In this document: positions 26,985 to 35,766 of the stretch, piece by piece | Layout: each line of letters opens with the position of its first letter | Position numbering within the stretch: the first letter of the stretch is position 1 | From: Microvirga arsenatis | GTDB lineage: Bacteria; Pseudomonadota; Alphaproteobacteria; Rhizobiales; Beijerinckiaceae | Direction: 5' to 3' | DNA: 64,000 nucleotides | NCBI RefSeq assembly: GCF_009910705.1 | Contig: NZ_JAAAXJ010000011.1 | Coordinates: 1-64,000, forward strand | Position numbers and translations under genes: made by a program | Notes under the pieces: generated by a model | Seen by the model: the letters and a program-made list of their open reading frames with translations, nothing else | Database searches by the model: none | What the model was told of the DNA's origin: nothing

Positions 26985-27079
26985 TGTCCAGGTCCGAAGG
27001 ACAGGCCGGGCCGAAAGGTTGCGCTGGGCCATGGGGCTCTCTACCTAAACCTCAAAGTTCAACAACAGGTTGGTGGGCC

Positions 27080-27520
27080 ATGGACCTTCTGAAGCTTGTC
27101 GCGTTCGATCCGGAAGACCTTGCCGTCATCTCCGCCCATCTGCAGGATTCGCTCCTGCAGGTCGGCGACGTCGTCTATTTGCCCAAGGAGCGGCGCTTCG
27201 CCATCCAGGTCCGCCGGTTCGACTGGGAAGCAGCAAGCCCCCAGCGACGCCTGACCTGCATGCATTTCGAGCATGTTACCGGCGTGCGCGTGCGCGGCAT
27301 CGACCAAGCCAACAAGGATGCGGTTCTTAACCTTCTCGCCATTGCCTTCGAGGAGAAGGATGCTCCGTCGGGCACCGCCACCTTGATCTTTGCCGAGGGT
27401 GGAGCCATCCAGGTGGACCTGGAGTGCATCGAAATGCAGATGAAGGACATCGGCCCGGTCTGGGCCGCCGAAAGCCGCCCGTCGCACGAGGACCAGCTGC
27501 AAGCGGCGGAGCGCCCGTAA
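27080..27520 (+). CDS. DUF2948 family protein
   Basis: A 146-aa protein starting MDLLKLVAFDPEDLAVISAH. The conserved block is DVVYLPKERRFAIQVRRFDWE (split around 45-60), followed by FEHVTGVRVRGID and a beta-rich C-terminal half with LEC. These are features of the alphaproteobacterial DUF2948 family, of unknown function. ATG at 27080 is chosen because upstream in-frame sequence is the murA-terminator region. The stop is followed directly by the hisD ATG (no gap), so the two are coupled. Confidence 0.88.
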   Translation: MDLLKLVAFDPEDLAVISAHLQDSLLQVGDVVYLPKERRFAIQVRRFDWEAASPQRRLTCMHFEHVTGVRVRGIDQANKDAVLNLLAIAFEEKDAPSGTATLIFAEGGAIQVDLECIEMQMKDIGPVWAAESRPSHEDQLQAAERP

Positions 27521-28813
27521 ATGGCGCAGAGGCTCGATGCGCGGGATCCTTCGTTCCCGCAGGCTTTCGCCGCCCTGCTCGCCGCCAAGCGCGAGATCTC
27601 GGAGGATGTGGACCAGGCGGTCCGCGTCATCATCGAGGACGTGGTGGCACGGGGCGACGAGGCGCTGATCGACTTCACCTATCGCTTCGACGGGCTGGCG
27701 CTCCAACCCGAGACCCTGCGCATCTCCGAGCAGGAGATCGATGCAGCCGAAGCCCAGTGCCCGCGGGAGGCGCTCGAGGCCCTGGCGCTGGCGAAGGAGC
27801 GCATCGAGACCTACCACCGGGCGCAGCGCCCGCAGGATTACACCACCACGGATCCGGTGGGCGTCACGCTCGGCTGGCGCTGGACGGCGCTCGAGTCCGT
27901 CGGGCTCTACGTGCCCGGCGGCCTGGCCAGCTATCCTTCCTCCGTGCTGATGAACGCCGTGCCGGCGAAGGTGGCGGGCGTGCCGCGCGTCGCCATGGTG
28001 GTGCCGACTCCGCGGGGCGAGACGAACCCCCTGGTGCTTGCCGCTGCGCGCCTGGCCGGCGTCGACGAGGTCTTCCGCATCGGCGGCGCCCAGGCCGTGG
28101 CGGCCCTGGCCTACGGGACCGAGTCGGTGCGGCCCGTCGCCAAGATCGTGGGCCCCGGCAACGCCTATGTGGCCGCCGCCAAGCGCCGGGTCTTCGGCCA
28201 GGTCGGCATCGACATGATCGCGGGCCCGTCCGAGGTTCTCATCCTGGCGGACGCCCATGGCAATCCGGACTGGATCGCGGCGGATCTCCTCGCCCAGGCC
28301 GAGCACGATCCGGCCGCCCAGTCGATTCTCGTCACGGACAGCCCCGCCCTGGCCGATGCGGTCGAGAAGGCCGTCGAGCGCCAGCTCCGGACCCTGCCGA
28401 AGGCCGGGATCGCCGGCGCCAGCTGGCGCGACTACGGAGCCATCATCCTGATCGACCGGCTGGAGAACGCCATTCCACTGGTCGATCGCCTGGCGCCCGA
28501 GCATCTCGAGATCGAGACGGAGAATGCGGAGGAACTGGCGGCCAAGGTCCGCAATGCGGGCTCCATCTTCCTCGGCAGCCATACGCCGGAAGCCATCGGC
28601 GACTACGTGGGCGGCCCGAACCACGTGCTTCCCACGGCCCGCTCGGCCCGGTTCTCGTCCGGCCTCGGCGTACTTGACTTCATGAAGCGAACCTCGATCC
28701 TGAAGTGCGACCCGGGCGCCCTGCGCGCGCTGGGGCCCGCAGCGATGGCGCTCGGGCGCTCTGAGGGACTGGAGGGGCATGCGAGGTCGATTGCGATCCG
28801 CTTGAACCTTTGA
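27521..28813 (+). CDS. hisD: Histidinol dehydrogenase
   Basis: A 430-aa zinc enzyme that oxidises L-histidinol to L-histidine in two NAD-dependent steps. Landmarks: [34 protein letters not shown], the Gly-rich [27 protein letters not shown], zinc-ligand region QAEHDP, and [10 protein letters not shown] with the catalytic Glu-His pair. Length is normal. It starts immediately after the DUF2948 stop and ends 17 bp before the UPF0262 start, so it is in the middle of a tight operon. Confidence 0.97.
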   Translation: MAQRLDARDPSFPQAFAALLAAKREISEDVDQAVRVIIEDVVARGDEALIDFTYRFDGLALQPETLRISEQEIDAAEAQCPREALEALALAKERIETYHRAQRPQDYTTTDPVGVTLGWRWTALESVGLYVPGGLASYPSSVLMNAVPAKVAGVPRVAMVVPTPRGETNPLVLAAARLAGVDEVFRIGGAQAVAALAYGTESVRPVAKIVGPGNAYVAAAKRRVFGQVGIDMIAGPSEVLILADAHGNPDWIAADLLAQAEHDPAAQSILVTDSPALADAVEKAVERQLRTLPKAGIAGASWRDYGAIILIDRLENAIPLVDRLAPEHLEIETENAEELAAKVRNAGSIFLGSHTPEAIGDYVGGPNHVLPTARSARFSSGLGVLDFMKRTSILKCDPGALRALGPAAMALGRSEGLEGHARSIAIRLNL

Positions 28814-28830
28814 CGGCAAGCGGAGGGGGG

Positions 28831-29316
28831 ATGGCGAGCGAAGCGAAGGAGCGGGCCCGGCTGGTGGCGGTCACCCTCGACGAGGCCTCCATCGGCCGCG
28901 GCAATCCCGACCAGGAGCACGAGCGGGCCATAGCCATCTACGACATCCTGGAGGAAAACACCTTTGCCCTGCCGAACTACGACGGCGGGCCCTATGGCTT
29001 ACGCATCTCTCTGATCGAGAAGAAACTCTGCTTCGAGGTGACCACGCAAGACGGCGCCCACCTCGTTTCCCATCATCTCTCCCTCACGCCGTTCCGTAAG
29101 GCGATTCGCGATTACGAGATGATCTGCGACAGCTATTACCAGGCGATCCGCACCGCCTCGCCCGCGCAGATCGAGGCTATCGACATGGGACGGCGCGGGC
29201 TGCACAACGAGGCGGCCGAGCTCCTGATGCAGCGGCTGGACGGCAAGCTCATCCTCGATTTCGATACGGCGCGGCGCATCTTCACCCTGATCTTCGCGCT
29301 CCACTGGCGGGGCTGA
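28831..29316 (+). CDS. UPF0262 family protein
   Basis: A 161-aa protein of the uncharacterised UPF0262 family, usually found next to hisD in alphaproteobacteria. Conserved stretches: [36 protein letters not shown] and [17 protein letters not shown] at 28831 is chosen since GGAGGGG sits directly upstream; an earlier TTG at 28810 overlaps the hisD stop and lacks such a site. It has no signal peptide; it is a cytoplasmic, mostly helical protein. Confidence 0.9.
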   Translation: MASEAKERARLVAVTLDEASIGRGNPDQEHERAIAIYDILEENTFALPNYDGGPYGLRISLIEKKLCFEVTTQDGAHLVSHHLSLTPFRKAIRDYEMICDSYYQAIRTASPAQIEAIDMGRRGLHNEAAELLMQRLDGKLILDFDTARRIFTLIFALHWRG

Positions 29317-29319
29317 CGC

Positions 29320-29814
29320 TTGGAGGAGCGTTTGGACGAGCCCCGCGCGAAACGGATCCATTCGGTTCTGTTCGTCTGCGCAATGAATTCCGTTCGCTCT
29401 CCCATGGCCGAGGCGATTGCGCGGCACTATTTCGGCAAGTCGATCTACGTGCAGTCCGCAGGCGTCCGCAAAGGGGAGATGGACGGGTTCACTGCCTCGA
29501 TCCTGTCGGAGATCGGCATCGACGCCTCCAAGCACAAGCCGCGCACCCTCAAGGAGCTCGAGGAGTGGGAGGGGCTCAACTTCGATCTCATCATCACCCT
29601 CTCGCCGGAGGCGCACCATGCGGCGCTGGAGCTGACGCGCACCATCGCCGCGGACGTGGAATACTGGCCGACGCCGGATCCCACGATCACGCAGGGCTCG
29701 CGCGAGCAGGTGCTGGATGCCTACCGCAACATCCGTGACGGACTGATGTACCGCATCCGCCTGCGGCTCAGGCAGGGCTCATCCAAGAGCCCGAATGACG
29801 GCGAGGGTGCCTAG
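29320..29814 (+). CDS. Low-molecular-weight protein-tyrosine-phosphatase-like protein
   Basis: A 164-aa protein of the LMW-PTP/arsenate-reductase fold. The P-loop is C20-AMNSV-R26-S (C-x5-R) after the HSVLFVC strand, and the acid/base Asp is in WPTPDPTITQG. The start is uncertain: TTG at 29320, or TTG at 29332 which has GGAGGAG three bases before it. The gene follows UPF0262 by 3 bp, an order common in Rhizobiales, where infA usually follows; here the next gene is convergent azlD, whose 3' end overlaps by 36 bp. The substrate is unknown. Confidence 0.85.
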   Translation: MEERLDEPRAKRIHSVLFVCAMNSVRSPMAEAIARHYFGKSIYVQSAGVRKGEMDGFTASILSEIGIDASKHKPRTLKELEEWEGLNFDLIITLSPEAHHAALELTRTIAADVEYWPTPDPTITQGSREQVLDAYRNIRDGLMYRIRLRLRQGSSKSPNDGEGA

Positions 29815-30102
29815 GCCCGCCAGAAGGCCGATCACGTCGATCCGTGTTACCGCCATGGCGATGATGGCCGCGGCCAGGGCGGCGATGGCGGGCAGGCCGT
29901 TGTCCATCACCACCGGCAGGATCGTGGCCAGGATGATCGAGCCGGGAAGGGCGCGCAGCCCTCGCTCGATGCGCGGCGTGATGCGCACCCGGCTCATCAC
30001 CACGACTCCGGCGATGCGGCACAGGAACGTCACGAGCACCATGCCGGCGATGGCGAGAACCGATCCCCAGGGGCTCGCGATGATGGTGCCGGCGGCGGTC
30101 AT
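29779..30102 (-). CDS. azlD: AzlD-family branched-chain amino acid export subunit
   Basis: A 107-aa membrane protein with about four hydrophobic segments (GSVLAIAGMVLVTFLCRIAG; GSIILATILPVVM; AIAALAAAIIAMAVT; VIGLLAGLGTLAVI). The FLCRIAG and LPGSIILATILP motifs fit AzlD. It pairs with AzlC, the larger subunit, to export branched-chain amino acids. The start ATG overlaps the azlC stop (ATGA). Its 3' end overlaps the convergent phosphatase gene by 36 bp. Confidence 0.88.
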   Translation of the reverse strand: MTAAGTIIASPWGSVLAIAGMVLVTFLCRIAGVVVMSRVRITPRIERGLRALPGSIILATILPVVMDNGLPAIAALAAAIIAMAVTRIDVIGLLAGLGTLAVIRALG

Positions 30103-30809
30103 TCGATCAGCATCCCGGCCGCGACTCCGGCCAAGGCGCCCGCGATGATGAAGAGATAGCCCGGCACGAGGGCGTGAACAACGAGGGAAACGAGGCCAGC
30201 CACGAGCCAGGGCAGGGCGGGCTTGGCTCCCTTCCACAGGGGCACGAGCATCACGCCGAAGAACACCGGCATCACCAGGTCGAGGCCAAAGCGCCTCGGC
30301 TCCGGCACGAGGGCGCCGGCGAAGTAGCCCGTGAACGTCGCCACGAGCCAGACCAGCCACAGGATGAGCCCGCAGCCCAGGAGCACGCCCACGTCCCGGC
30401 CGCCCTCGTTATGGTAGCGCGTGCCCACGAGCCAGCCCGCCTCGGTGATGAGGAAGAGGTTGAGGGCCGAGCGGGCAAGGGGCTCGTCCCTGAGCCAGGG
30501 CTGGAGCGTGGCGCCGAGCAGGATCATGCGGGCGTTCACGACAGCGGTGACGGTCATGATCGTGAGGATCGTTCCAGGCGTCCAGACCTTCTGCCAGATC
30601 TCGATGCCGACCATCTGGGAGGCGCCCGCATAGACGAAGGCCGACAGGCCCAGGGTCTCGCCGAGCGACAGTCCCTTCTGGGCTGCGGCGGTGCCGAAGG
30701 CGAGGGCGAACATGATGAAGCCCGGGAAGGCGGGGAGGGCGGCGCGGGCGCCCTGCCGGAGGCCTGAAGAGGAAAAATAAGGGCGGGGAGCGGGAGGCAT
30801 GAGCGTCAC
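30099..30809 (-). CDS. azlC: AzlC-family branched-chain amino acid export permease
   Basis: A 236-aa integral membrane protein. The family pattern is clear: PGFIMFALAFGTAAAQKGLS, AFVYAGASQMVGIEIW, VVNARMILLGATLQPWL and a C-terminal pair of helices. With AzlD it would form a branched-chain amino-acid exporter. Met4 is an alternative start. No regulator (Lrp-type) lies next to it. Confidence 0.9.
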   Translation of the reverse strand: MTLMPPAPRPYFSSSGLRQGARAALPAFPGFIMFALAFGTAAAQKGLSLGETLGLSAFVYAGASQMVGIEIWQKVWTPGTILTIMTVTAVVNARMILLGATLQPWLRDEPLARSALNLFLITEAGWLVGTRYHNEGGRDVGVLLGCGLILWLVWLVATFTGYFAGALVPEPRRFGLDLVMPVFFGVMLVPLWKGAKPALPWLVAGLVSLVVHALVPGYLFIIAGALAGVAAGMLIE

Positions 30810-30862
30810 GCTCTCTGCCCTCCCGCATCCCCGCCGTCAATCGGAGATTGGCGGCCTGCCTC

Positions 30863-31534
30863 TTACGAGGCGGCGCCGTTCACCAGGGGATAGACCTCGA
30901 CGAAGCCCTCGTAGATCATCTTGAGCGCCACATAGAAGATGATCGCAAGGCCGAGATAGGCGATCCAGCGATGGCGCTGGAGCAGGCGGGCGATATAGGA
31001 GGCCGCAACGCCCATGAGGGCGATCGACAGGAGAAGGCCAAAGGCGAGGATGTAGGGATGCTCGCGCGCCGCGCCGGCCACGGCAAGCACGTTGTCGAGG
31101 GACATGGACACGTCGGCGATGATGATCTGCCAGGCGGCCTGAGCGAAGGTCTTGCGGGGAACTCCACCGGCAACGGTGCCGTCTTGGTCGATGTCCCGGC
31201 CCTCGAGAGCCTCCTCGGCCGCATGCTGCTCTTCCTCATGGCCGGCCCTCAGCTCGCGCCACATCTTCCAGCACACCCACAGCAGGAGAATGCCGCCGGC
31301 GAGCAGGAGCCCGACGATTTGAAGGAGCTGCGTGGTCAGGAGGGCGAACACGATGCGCAGGGCCGTGGCGGCCAGGACGCCGAGCAGGATCGCCTTGTTG
31401 CGCTGTTCCTTGGGGAGGCCGGCGGCGGCCAAGCCGATGACGATGGCGTTGTCGCCGGCAAGCGCCAGATCGATGCCGATCACCATCAGGAAGGCAACGA
31501 CCTCGGGTCCGAAATACTGCGAAAGATCAAACAT
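30863..31534 (-). CDS. TerC family membrane protein
   Basis: A 223-aa inner-membrane protein with seven likely helices. The TerC/YjbE signature is present twice: IGIDLALAGDNAIVIGLA (18-35) and ADVSMSLDNVLAVAGAA (about 138-154), each with the D-N pair thought to bind metal. An acidic loop (EEEQHAAEEALEGRD) separates them. Relatives export manganese or load it onto secreted proteins. The start MFDLSQYF at 31534 is chosen over an upstream frame extension rich in non-membrane sequence. No yybP-ykoY riboswitch could be recognised in its leader. Confidence 0.88.
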   Translation of the reverse strand: MFDLSQYFGPEVVAFLMVIGIDLALAGDNAIVIGLAAAGLPKEQRNKAILLGVLAATALRIVFALLTTQLLQIVGLLLAGGILLLWVCWKMWRELRAGHEEEQHAAEEALEGRDIDQDGTVAGGVPRKTFAQAAWQIIIADVSMSLDNVLAVAGAAREHPYILAFGLLLSIALMGVAASYIARLLQRHRWIAYLGLAIIFYVALKMIYEGFVEVYPLVNGAAS

Positions 31535-31965
31535 GCATTGCCTCGTTTGTCGGTTGAAGGGCAGCGCATGCAAAACGCTCAAAGAGACGCATCTGGCATT
31601 GTCCCGATCCGGCTTCTGGCGGGTCCGGGGCCGAAATGCAGGCAAAACCGTCTTTTTGAACGAATCCAGGCCGCCCTGGTCTTCATCCAGTCCGACATCG
31701 CCGCTTCCTTTCGAAGCGACCAGAGGGGCCCGGCCTGGCAATGGAGGTCCATCTAGAGAACAGGGCGTTCGGGATCAAGTCATATCCTGACGACCTCGAG
31801 GTTCAGCCCGGCGGTCCGGCGGGTCCTCATCCTCTCGTTCACGGCAGGGGGGCTGTTGAGAAGCGTTGTCCTTCAGGAAACAGCCGCTTGATCGAAACGA
31901 CGGCCTTGGGCCATATCGATGATGGAAAACCCTGGGCGCACTGGGCGTCCGCCGGGAGGTCGTCC
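31535..31965. other. Divergent intergenic region between terC and tctB
   Basis: About 430 bp with no credible gene. It must hold the promoters of both divergent genes, but no clear boxes or riboswitch fold were recognised. Open frames here are upstream extensions of the two real genes. Confidence 0.5.
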
Positions 31966-32634
31966 ATGTCCATTGTTCACGAGGGCTCCGGCCCCCCACG
32001 GCCCCGCGGTCCGATCCGCGCCCCGCAAAGTCTTGCCGGAGGCCTGGTTCTCCTCGCCTTGTCAGCCCTGGCCTTGTGGCTGACGCGGGACCTCGATCAG
32101 GGCACGCTCAATGCCATGGGGCCGGCCATGCTGCCGCGCTGGCTGGCCATCGGCGTCGGCCTGTCGGGTTTGGCGCTCCTCGCCTTCGCCTTCATCAAGG
32201 ATGGCGATCCCCTGGAACGTTGGAGCCTGCGCGGCCCGGTCTTCGTCATCGGCGCCATCCTGGCCTTTGCCGTGACCATCCGCGGCTACGCCTTCGGCCC
32301 CCTGGTCATCCCGGGATTGGGGCTGCTGGTCTCCGGTCCGCTCGCCATCCTCATCGGCGGCTTCGCCACCCCCGAGGCGCGCCTGCGGGACCTCGTCATC
32401 CTGAGCCTGAGCCTCACCCCCTTCTGCATGGTGCTCTTCGGCGATCTCCTGAACCTGCCGATCCCGGTCTTCCCACAGGCCCTTGCAGGCCTTTTCCCCG
32501 CCGACTGGTCGCAGAAGGCGGTGCTGCGGGCCTGCGCCGCCATCATGGCCGTGGCGGGGCTGGCCGTTTTCCTGGCAACCCGAGGCCGCAGCCGCAAGCC
32601 GGTCGACGTGACCGACCATAGCGGGAGGATCTGA
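31966..32634 (+). CDS. tctB: Tripartite tricarboxylate transporter, small membrane subunit (TctB)
   Basis: A 222-aa membrane protein with about five helices: 24-42 (LAGGLVLLALSALALWLT), 55-75, 92-110, a pair near 115-150 and a C-terminal helix before RGRSRKP. TctB is the short integral partner of TctA. The ATG at 31966 has GGGAGG six bases upstream. The stop overlaps the tctA start (ATGATG-like overlap at 32634). It starts the operon tctB-tctA-tctC. Confidence 0.88.
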   Translation: MSIVHEGSGPPRPRGPIRAPQSLAGGLVLLALSALALWLTRDLDQGTLNAMGPAMLPRWLAIGVGLSGLALLAFAFIKDGDPLERWSLRGPVFVIGAILAFAVTIRGYAFGPLVIPGLGLLVSGPLAILIGGFATPEARLRDLVILSLSLTPFCMVLFGDLLNLPIPVFPQALAGLFPADWSQKAVLRACAAIMAVAGLAVFLATRGRSRKPVDVTDHSGRI

Positions 32635-34250
32635 TGGGCGATCTCGTCTCCAATCTCTCCCTCGGCTTCGGGGTCGCCCTGACCCCGGTCAACCTGGCCT
32701 TGGCCTTCCTGGGCTGCCTCGTCGGTACGCTCATCGGCGTGCTGCCGGGCGTGGGCCCGATCGCCACCATCGCCATGCTTCTGCCGATCACCTTCGGGCT
32801 CGATCCCGTGGGCGCGCTCATCATGCTGGCCGGCATCTATTACGGCGCCCAGTACGGCGGCTCGACCACCGCGATCCTGGTCAACATCCCCGGAGAGGCC
32901 ACCTCCGTGGTCACGGCGCTCGACGGCCACCAGATGGCCCGCCAGGGCCGCGCCGGCGTGGCGCTCGGCATCGCGGCCATCGGCTCGTTCTTCGCCGGCA
33001 CGGTGGCAACGCTCGTGATCGCGGCGCTCGGCGCGCCGCTCACCGGCCTGGCGCTGATCTTCGGCCCGACGGAATACTTCTCGCTCATGGTCATGGGCCT
33101 CGTCTTCGCCGTGGTGCTGGCGCGAGGCTCCATCCTGAAGGCCATCGCCATGATCCTCGTAGGCGTGCTGCTCTCCACGGTGGGCACGGATCTTGAGACC
33201 GGCGAGGAGCGCATGACCTTCGGCCTGCCGTTCCTGGCCGACGGCATCGACTTCGCGGTGCTGGCGATGGGGATCTTCGGCATCGCCGAGATCATGCGCA
33301 ACCTCGATCATACCGAGCACCGGGACGTGGTGCGCCAGGCCATCGGCCGTCTGCTGCCCAACATGGACGATTTCAAGCAGGCCTACAAGCCGGTGCTGCG
33401 CGGCACCTTCATCGGATCGCTCCTCGGCATCCTGCCGGGCAACGGGGCGGTGCTTGGGCCCTTTGCCGCCTATACGCTGGAGAAGAAACTCGCCAAGGAC
33501 CCCCAGCGCTTCGGGCGGGGCGCCATCGAAGGCGTGGCGGGGCCCGAGAGCGCCAACAATGCCGGAGCCCAGACCTCGTTCATTCCGCTCCTGACGCTGG
33601 GCATTCCGCCGAATGCGGTGATGGCGCTGATGGTGGGCGCCATGACCATCCACGGCATCATCCCCGGGCCGCAGGTGATGACCAAGAGCCCGACCCTCTT
33701 CTGGGGCATGATCGCCTCCATGTGGATAGGCAACCTGATGCTGCTCATCATCAACCTGCCGCTGGTGGGCATGTGGGTGCGGCTCCTGAAGGTGCCGTAC
33801 CGCCTGATGTTCCCAGCGATCCTGATGTTCTGCTGCATCGGCATCTACTCGATCAACTCGCTGCCGACCGACGTGATGTTCATCGGCCTGTTCGGGCTGA
33901 TGGGCTACATGCTGATCAAGTTCGGCTTCGAGCCGGCGCCGTTGCTGCTCGGTTTCGTGCTCGGAAGGCTCATGGAGGAAAACCTCAGGCGAGCCCTCAT
34001 CATCTCGCGCGGCGATCTGTGGACCTTCATCACCAAGACGATTCCGATGCGGATGAGCGAGTTCTGGGGGAGCATCTTCAACGGGACCCTCTGCCGGCCG
34101 GCAACGCCGGCGATGGGCGGGCAGGAGAGCCCCGGCTTCGTCTGCGGCTATCCGCTGAGCGCCACGCTTCTCGCGATTGCCGCCTTCGTTCTAATCCTGG
34201 CCCTTCTGCCGTCCATCCGAAAGGGGAGGGACGAGGTGTTCACCGAGTAG
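32634..34250 (+). CDS. tctA: Tripartite tricarboxylate transporter, large permease (TctA)
   Basis: A 538-aa permease with about 12 helices. Family marks: LGVLPGVGPIATIAMLLP-type segment (GTLIGVLPGVGPIATIAML), GIYYGAQYGGSTTAILVNIP, PGEATSVVTALDGHQMARQG, and the second half GILPGNGAVLGPFAAYTLEK and GPESANNAGAQTSFIPLLTL. It moves citrate-like or related carboxylates across the inner membrane with the TctC binding protein. Normal length. It is coupled to tctB by overlap. Confidence 0.95.
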   Translation: MGDLVSNLSLGFGVALTPVNLALAFLGCLVGTLIGVLPGVGPIATIAMLLPITFGLDPVGALIMLAGIYYGAQYGGSTTAILVNIPGEATSVVTALDGHQMARQGRAGVALGIAAIGSFFAGTVATLVIAALGAPLTGLALIFGPTEYFSLMVMGLVFAVVLARGSILKAIAMILVGVLLSTVGTDLETGEERMTFGLPFLADGIDFAVLAMGIFGIAEIMRNLDHTEHRDVVRQAIGRLLPNMDDFKQAYKPVLRGTFIGSLLGILPGNGAVLGPFAAYTLEKKLAKDPQRFGRGAIEGVAGPESANNAGAQTSFIPLLTLGIPPNAVMALMVGAMTIHGIIPGPQVMTKSPTLFWGMIASMWIGNLMLLIINLPLVGMWVRLLKVPYRLMFPAILMFCCIGIYSINSLPTDVMFIGLFGLMGYMLIKFGFEPAPLLLGFVLGRLMEENLRRALIISRGDLWTFITKTIPMRMSEFWGSIFNGTLCRPATPAMGGQESPGFVCGYPLSATLLAIAAFVLILALLPSIRKGRDEVFTE

Positions 34251-34312
34251 CTTGCCTTCGGAGCCGAGTTGCCCAAGTGTAAGGCCACAACTTTCCTATG
34301 GGAGGAACATTG

Positions 34313-35287
34313 ATGAAGAAGATCGTTCTGGCCTTGGCAGCCGCGGCCGGTTTGGCGGCCACCGGCGCTCAGGCCCAAGGCTATCCGACCCGGCCGATCA
34401 CCATGATCGTCCCCTTCGCGGCCGGCGGTCCCACCGACGTGATCGCCCGCATCGTGTCCGACCACATGAGCCGCACCCTCGGTCAGCAGATCGTGATCGA
34501 GAACGTGGCGGGTGCCGGCGGCACCACGGGCATCACGCGCGGAGCCCAGGCTCAGCCCGACGGCTACACGATCATGATGGGCCACATGGGCACCCACGGC
34601 GCGGCGCCGGCTCTGTATCCGAACCTGAAATACGATCCGGCCAAGGATTTCGCGCCCATCGGCCTGGCTGCGGGCACGCCCATCGTGATCGTGGCCAAGA
34701 AGGAGTTCCCGGCCAACGACCTCAAGGGCTTCCTCGATTACCTGGCGAAGAACGGCGACAAGGTGAACATGGCCCATGCGGGCGTGGGCTCCGTCTCCCA
34801 CTCGACGGGCATCTTCTTCAACTCCGTGGTCAAGGCGAAGCCCACCATGGTGGCCTATCGCGGCACGGGCCCGGCCCTCAACGATCTCATGGCCAACACG
34901 GTCGACTTCATGACCGACCAGATCGTCAACGTGGCGCCCCAGATCCAGGGCGGCAACATCAAGGCCTTCGCCATCGCCACCCCGCAGCGCTCCCCCGTGC
35001 TGCCCAACGTCCCCACCACGAAGGAGGCCGGCCTCGAGGGTTATGAGGTCAGTGCCTGGAATGCGGTCTTCGCGCCCAAGGGCACCCCGGCGGACGTGGT
35101 CAAGAAGCTCAGCGATGCTCTGGCGAAATCCCTCGACGACGAGACCACCAAGAAGCGCCTGCTCGAACTCGGCGGCGTGATCCCGAGCGCGACGGAGCGT
35201 ACTCCCGAAGCCCTGCAGAAGCTCGTCGAGAGCGAGGTGGCCCGCTGGACCCCGGTTCTCCAGGCTGCCGGAGCCAAGGCGGAATAA
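34313..35287 (+). CDS. tctC: Tripartite tricarboxylate transporter substrate-binding protein (TctC/Bug)
   Basis: A 324-aa periplasmic binding protein. Residues 1-22 are a signal peptide (MKKIVLALAAAAGLAATGAQ, cut after AQA). The mature protein begins YPTRPITMIVPFAAGGPTD, the Bug-family signature, and later has GAAPALYPNLKYDPAKDFAP and PDGYTIMMG. GGAGG at 34301 decides the ATG at 34313. It lies 62 bp after tctA. In many loci tctC comes first; here it is last. The ligand is probably a di- or tricarboxylate, not determined. Confidence 0.94.
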   Translation: MKKIVLALAAAAGLAATGAQAQGYPTRPITMIVPFAAGGPTDVIARIVSDHMSRTLGQQIVIENVAGAGGTTGITRGAQAQPDGYTIMMGHMGTHGAAPALYPNLKYDPAKDFAPIGLAAGTPIVIVAKKEFPANDLKGFLDYLAKNGDKVNMAHAGVGSVSHSTGIFFNSVVKAKPTMVAYRGTGPALNDLMANTVDFMTDQIVNVAPQIQGGNIKAFAIATPQRSPVLPNVPTTKEAGLEGYEVSAWNAVFAPKGTPADVVKKLSDALAKSLDDETTKKRLLELGGVIPSATERTPEALQKLVESEVARWTPVLQAAGAKAE

Positions 35288-35311
35288 GACCGGCAGGCTT
35301 GAGCATTGGAG

Positions 35312-35334
35312 GCGGCGGGCCAAAAGCCCGCCGC
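35312..35334 (+). terminator. Hairpin terminator after tctC
   Basis: GCGGCGGGC (35312-35320) pairs with GCCCGCCGC (35326-35334) across CAAAA. The T-run after it is weak (TGCCATTTC). Confidence 0.65.
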
Positions 35335-35408
35335 TGCCATTTCGGGCTCCCGAACCCCGAAACAGGTCTTGAAATTGCTCGTCCGGGCGATTACACCCTG
35401 CCTCACGT

Positions 35409-35485
35409 GCAGCCGTAGCTCAGTTGGTTAGAGCACCAGATTGTGGATCTGGGGGTCCCCCGTTCGAGCCGGGGCGGCTGTACCA
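35409..35485 (+). tRNA. tRNA-His(GUG)
   Basis: A 77-nt tRNA with encoded CCA. The anticodon loop TTGTGGA gives GUG. Acceptor is GCAGCCG against CGGCTGT (terminal G-T pair), the T-loop is TTCGAGC, and the discriminator is A73. It lacks the universal G-1 and C73 of tRNA-His, the known alphaproteobacterial variant that coevolved with a divergent HisRS. The 280 bp after it hold no gene. Confidence 0.95.
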
Positions 35486-35766
35486 CTCCCCACACCGGAG
35501 CCGTTTCGTGAGCCCTCGCAGGTTCGATGCCTGCTGTCTTGAGCTCGCGGATGATCCCTCCAAAGGCGTTGCCGATCTGCAAGCCCCTGTTTCTGAAACG
35601 CCGGGCGCTTCCAGCCTTAAACCTCTGTGCATTCTGTCTTCCGCATGCGGCGGAGCTGGCAGCGGCGGGCTATCACGTGCCCGGGAAACGCAGTAGGACG
35701 GGCTCGGCAGGGGAGCCATGAGAATGGATTCTCCTGCGAGAGCAGCGTGCGAAGTCAGGAAGCGTG

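Noticed and set aside
31535..31760. yybP-ykoY manganese riboswitch upstream of terC
   Set aside because: TerC genes often have one, but the conserved core and paired helices could not be found in this leader.
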